Position numbers and translations under genes: made by a program. From Lignipirellula cremea (GTDB taxonomy: Bacteria > Planctomycetota > Planctomycetia > Pirellulales > Pirellulaceae), in the NCBI RefSeq assembly GCF_007751035.1, contig NZ_CP036433.1, forward strand, positions 2,213,001 through 2,277,000: a stretch of 64,000 nucleotides of DNA. Direction: 5' to 3'. Positions 61,550-64,000 of this stretch are shown here, piece by piece. Positions within the stretch are counted from its first letter, which is position 1, and each line of letters begins with the position of its first letter. The notes below the pieces were generated by a model that searched no databases, was not told where the DNA came from, and saw only the letters and a list, made by a program, of their open reading frames with translations.

Positions 61550-62797
61550 TTAGGCCAGTTCGGCCAGACGTTTCTCCAGGAAGCGGCGTTCCGGTTCCTG
61601 GCGGGCCAGCTGCAGGGCCCGCTGGTACGAAGTGCGGGCGTCGTCGAATTTTTCCAGCCGCCGGCACAGCTCGCCGCGGGCCGCATGCGCCAGGTGGTAC
61701 TCGGCCAGGTCGCCCCGATCCAGGATCCCGTCGACCAGCGCCAGTCCCGCGGCGGGACCATCGCGCATCGCCACGGCGACGGCCCGGTTGAGCTCGACGA
61801 CGGGCGTCGGTTCGGCCTGGGCGAGCATCTCGTACCAGGCGACGATCTGCACCCAGTCGGTCGCTTCCGGCCGCGGGGCCAGCGCGTGTACGGCCGCAAT
61901 GGCGGCCTGCACCGTGTAGGCGCCGAAATTTTCGGTCGCAATGGCCCGTTCCACCAGCGCGACGCCGGCGGAGATCTGCTCCCGGTTCCAGAGCGAGCGG
62001 TCCTGGTCTTCCAGCAGGATCAGGTCTCCCTCCGGCGTGGATCGGGCCAGGCGCCGGGACTCCTGCAGCAGCATCAGGGCCAGCAGTCCCATCGCTTCCG
62101 GATCGGGCAAAAGATTCACCAGCAGGCGGCCCAGGCGAATGGCTTCTTCCGACAGCTCGCCGCGGGTCACGGCGTCGCCCGACGAGGCGGAGTAGCCTTC
62201 GTTAAACACCAGGTAAATCACCGACAGCACGGCGTCGATCCGGTCCGGCAGATCAGCGGCCGACGGCACCTGGTAGGGGATGGCCGCGCTACGGATCTTG
62301 GACTTCGCCCGTACGATTCGCTGGGCCAGCGTGGCGGGGGAGATCAGAAAGGCGCTGGCGATTTCTTCGGTGGTCAGCCCGCACACTTCGCGCAGGGTGA
62401 GGGCGATCTGTCCCTCGGGCGGCAGGGCCGGATGGCAGCAGGTAAAGATCAGCCGCAGGCGATCGTCTTCCACCTCGTGATCGGAGGGTTCGTCCGGTTC
62501 GGTCGTGGTTTCCAGCTGCAGGGCCAGTTGTTCCAGGGACGCATCAAACCGGCGGCGCCGGCGGATGATATCGATCGCCTTGAAGCGGCCTGTGGAGACG
62601 AGCCAGGCCCGCGGCTTGGCCGGGGCGCCGTCGCGGCTCCACTGTTCCAGGGCGGCGGCGAACGCTTCGTGCATCGCCTCTTCCGCCAGATCGAAGTCGC
62701 CAAAGAAGCGAATCAGCGTGGCGAACACGCGGCGCGATTCGTGCTGGTACGTTTCCGCGACCAGTTCACGAATCGACTCCTTGACGGGCGGCTCCAT
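61550..62797 (-). CDS. ECF RNA polymerase sigma factor, ECF42-like
   Basis: A 415-residue sigma factor. Region 2 (FGDFDLAEEAMHEAFAAALE, RAWLVSTGRFKAIDIIRRRR) and region 4 (GLTTEEIASAFLISPATLAQ) are followed by a long C-terminal domain (YLVFNEGYSASSGDAVTR to the end) with TPR-like helices. This extension defines the ECF42 type, which uses the C-terminal domain for regulation and is usually encoded next to a DGPF/YCII protein. Here the DGPF protein lies at 51108-52256. No anti-sigma factor is adjacent. Confidence 0.92.
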   Translation of the reverse strand: MEPPVKESIRELVAETYQHESRRVFATLIRFFGDFDLAEEAMHEAFAAALEQWSRDGAPAKPRAWLVSTGRFKAIDIIRRRRRFDASLEQLALQLETTTEPDEPSDHEVEDDRLRLIFTCCHPALPPEGQIALTLREVCGLTTEEIASAFLISPATLAQRIVRAKSKIRSAAIPYQVPSAADLPDRIDAVLSVIYLVFNEGYSASSGDAVTRGELSEEAIRLGRLLVNLLPDPEAMGLLALMLLQESRRLARSTPEGDLILLEDQDRSLWNREQISAGVALVERAIATENFGAYTVQAAIAAVHALAPRPEATDWVQIVAWYEMLAQAEPTPVVELNRAVAVAMRDGPAAGLALVDGILDRGDLAEYHLAHAARGELCRRLEKFDDARTSYQRALQLARQEPERRFLEKRLAELA

Positions 62798-62867
62798 CGA
62801 CTGCGTCCTCTACCCTGGCTCTGGTCTGGTCCCTGTATCGGGGCGCGGGCTATTTGGCAAACGGTGG

Positions 62868-63668
62868 TTACCGTGGGTCGGTTTTGATTTCCCGCACATA
62901 CAGGTTGCGGAACCAGAGATCGGAGCCGTGGCTCTGCAGCACGATCGGCCCGCGGGCCGGCGGCGGCGATTTGAAATCTGTCCAGTAGTTCCCTTTGGCG
63001 ACGCCGTCGACAACCAGTTCCCCGTTCAGCCTGACCCAGACTTTGTCGCCGACCATTTTGATGGCAAAGGTGTTCCACTCGCCGACCGGTTTGTCGGCCT
63101 TGTGAGTGGGAGCCAGGTGGGGATGGTTCTTGTCGGGGCTGTTGTTATCGAGACCACCGGAGCCGACGACGTTACGTTTGCCGCCGGCCGGATCCCAGAT
63201 CTGCACCTGCGGCATGTTCCGCGGAAAGACGCCGCTGTCGCCGCCGGGCGGGATCTTCCAGTCCAGGTACAGCTCAAAATCGCCAAACGATTCACGCGTT
63301 TCCAGATTGCCGATGCGGCGGGTTCCATCGTAGTGGATCTGTCCGTCGACCGCCTGCCAGTGGGCCAGCGTGGCGGCGTCTGCTGCGGCCTGCATGGCCT
63401 CGATCTGGGCCGGCGTTTTTCCCTGCGTCAGCTTTGCGATATCGCGCGGATCTTCGGCGATCTGCCCGCGCCAGCCGGACAGGTCTTTCCCGTTGAACAG
63501 GGGGCGAGACCCGACGGGCAGTTGGACGGGCAACTGGACGGTTAACGTGTCTTCACGAGTCAACGGGACAGGTAACGGATCTTCGGCGGCGAGGCAGGTC
63601 GCTGACAGCAGACTGGCGGCCAGTGCGAACAGGAACGCCGGCGCGGGGCAGGTCGAGACGAACGGCAT
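62868..63668 (-). CDS. DUF1080 (3-keto-disaccharide hydrolase) family exported protein
   Basis: A 266-residue exported protein with signal peptide (AFLFALAASLLSATCLAA) and a DUF1080 beta-sandwich. Motifs: RPLFNGKDLSGWRG, FGDFELYLDWKIPPGGDSGV, GEWNTFAIKMVGDKVWVRLN and the ending IVLQSHGSDLWFRNLYVREI, where the last part is the family signature. The ATG at 63668 follows GGGAG by eight bases. Members hydrolyse 3-keto-glycosides or bind polysaccharides; this one's substrate is unknown. Confidence 0.92.
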   Translation of the reverse strand: MPFVSTCPAPAFLFALAASLLSATCLAAEDPLPVPLTREDTLTVQLPVQLPVGSRPLFNGKDLSGWRGQIAEDPRDIAKLTQGKTPAQIEAMQAAADAATLAHWQAVDGQIHYDGTRRIGNLETRESFGDFELYLDWKIPPGGDSGVFPRNMPQVQIWDPAGGKRNVVGSGGLDNNSPDKNHPHLAPTHKADKPVGEWNTFAIKMVGDKVWVRLNGELVVDGVAKGNYWTDFKSPPPARGPIVLQSHGSDLWFRNLYVREIKTDPR

Positions 63669-63725
63669 GGCAATCACTCCCGAAAGGACGAATCGGGCCG
63701 GCACAGCGGCAGAGGGCCAGCGGGA

Positions 63726-64000
63726 CTATTCCCGGTAGAAGTCGACCCAGTGGACTTTGATCTGGCTTTCCCCTTCCAGCAGCTTCGCCGGCAGGACGAC
63801 TTCGATCGAGGAGGTATCGAGGCGCTTGACGGTGGGAGTGTAAAGGTTCCCGTCTTTCACCACCCGTTCCTGGGTTCCATCGGCTTTGATGCGATACACT
63901 TCGGGTTCGCGGGAGCCCAGGAAGGTCCCCGATCTAAGGTTCCCGCTTTTCACATGGAAGCCTTCCATGCCGCGCACATCAAAGAGAAACGCCACACGGC
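63726..64000 (-). CDS. Partial hypothetical protein (N-terminus off window)
   Basis: The C-terminal 90 or so residues of a minus-strand gene that continues past the right edge. Visible text includes FHVKSGNLRSGTFLGSREP and the end IKVHWVDFYRE, a beta-rich segment. The frame remains open to the last base, and the first GTG in frame is probably internal. No family can be assigned from this part. Confidence 0.65.
   Translation of the reverse strand, partial: RVAFLFDVRGMEGFHVKSGNLRSGTFLGSREPEVYRIKADGTQERVVKDGNLYTPTVKRLDTSSIEVVLPAKLLEGESQIKVHWVDFYRE

Noticed and set aside
1-64000. tRNA, rRNA or replication origin
   Set aside because: No cloverleaf-type sequence, rRNA stretch or DnaA-box cluster was recognised by eye; a covariance-model scan would be needed to exclude small RNAs.

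Overview
The window is GC-rich chromosomal DNA from a planctomycete, most likely of the Pirellulales. The evidence is the set of lineage-typical families: two large DUF1559 proteins, a PVC-type membrane-bound dehydrogenase next to a haem-binding CXXCH protein, a DUF1080 protein, a secreted sulfatase, a sialate O-acetylesterase, an SHD1 plus PQQ-propeller protein, WD40 and Ser/Thr-kinase membrane proteins, a TAT-exported Gfo/Idh/MocA oxidoreductase and an ECF42-like sigma factor. Species cannot be named from sequence alone.

Layout. 1-13.6 kb: partial methyltransferase, FliF-like secreted protein, a trypsin-like protease fused to a SirB1 transglutaminase-like domain, tandem DUF1559 paralogues, a membrane protein, and a membrane P-loop NTPase. 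13.7-24.4 kb: amidase, acyl-CoA synthetase, MgtE Mg2+ transporter, the pstSCAB phosphate operon without phoU, and a TAT oxidoreductase. 24.6-28.8 kb: a sedentary integron remnant. 29.1-52.3 kb: core and secreted metabolism (PVC dehydrogenase, thiamine-binding protein, LhgO, Ldh2-type dehydrogenase, DUF817, PQQ protein, kinase with DJ-1 domain, LRR protein, esterase, thioredoxin-like protein, FdhF/YdeP oxidoreductase, WD40 protein, sulfatase, SRPBCC and DGPF-DUF899 proteins). 52.5-59.2 kb: small membrane proteins, a duplicated comM locus split by a two-gene insert, and an IS4-family element inside a MITE. 59.5-64 kb: FHA-GAF protein, cobalamin-type binding protein, sigma factor, DUF1080 protein and a partial gene.

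The most interesting region is 24.6-28.8 kb. A C-terminal fragment of an integron integrase is followed, in the same orientation, by an attI-like site and eight consecutive units bounded by G|TT core sites. In seven of these the R'' box of each attC is the (near-)complement of the R' box at the start of the same cassette, which is the signature of excisable cassettes. Five cassettes carry ORFs (one DMP19-like, the others unknown) and three are gene-less relatives of one another. The array ends in what looks like a truncated group IIC-attC intron lying at the R'' box of the last attC. Same-direction intI and cassettes are the inverted integron layout reported in planctomycetes and Treponema.

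A second notable locus is comM. A 753-bp direct duplication of its 5' part and promoter flanks a 719-bp insert with two small lower-GC genes, leaving one truncated and one intact comM. A third is a pair of MITE-like elements that occurs at two places. One copy supplies the stop codon of an LRR gene, and the other is split by an IS4-family element, so the uninterrupted copy serves as the empty site and shows a 10-bp target duplication.
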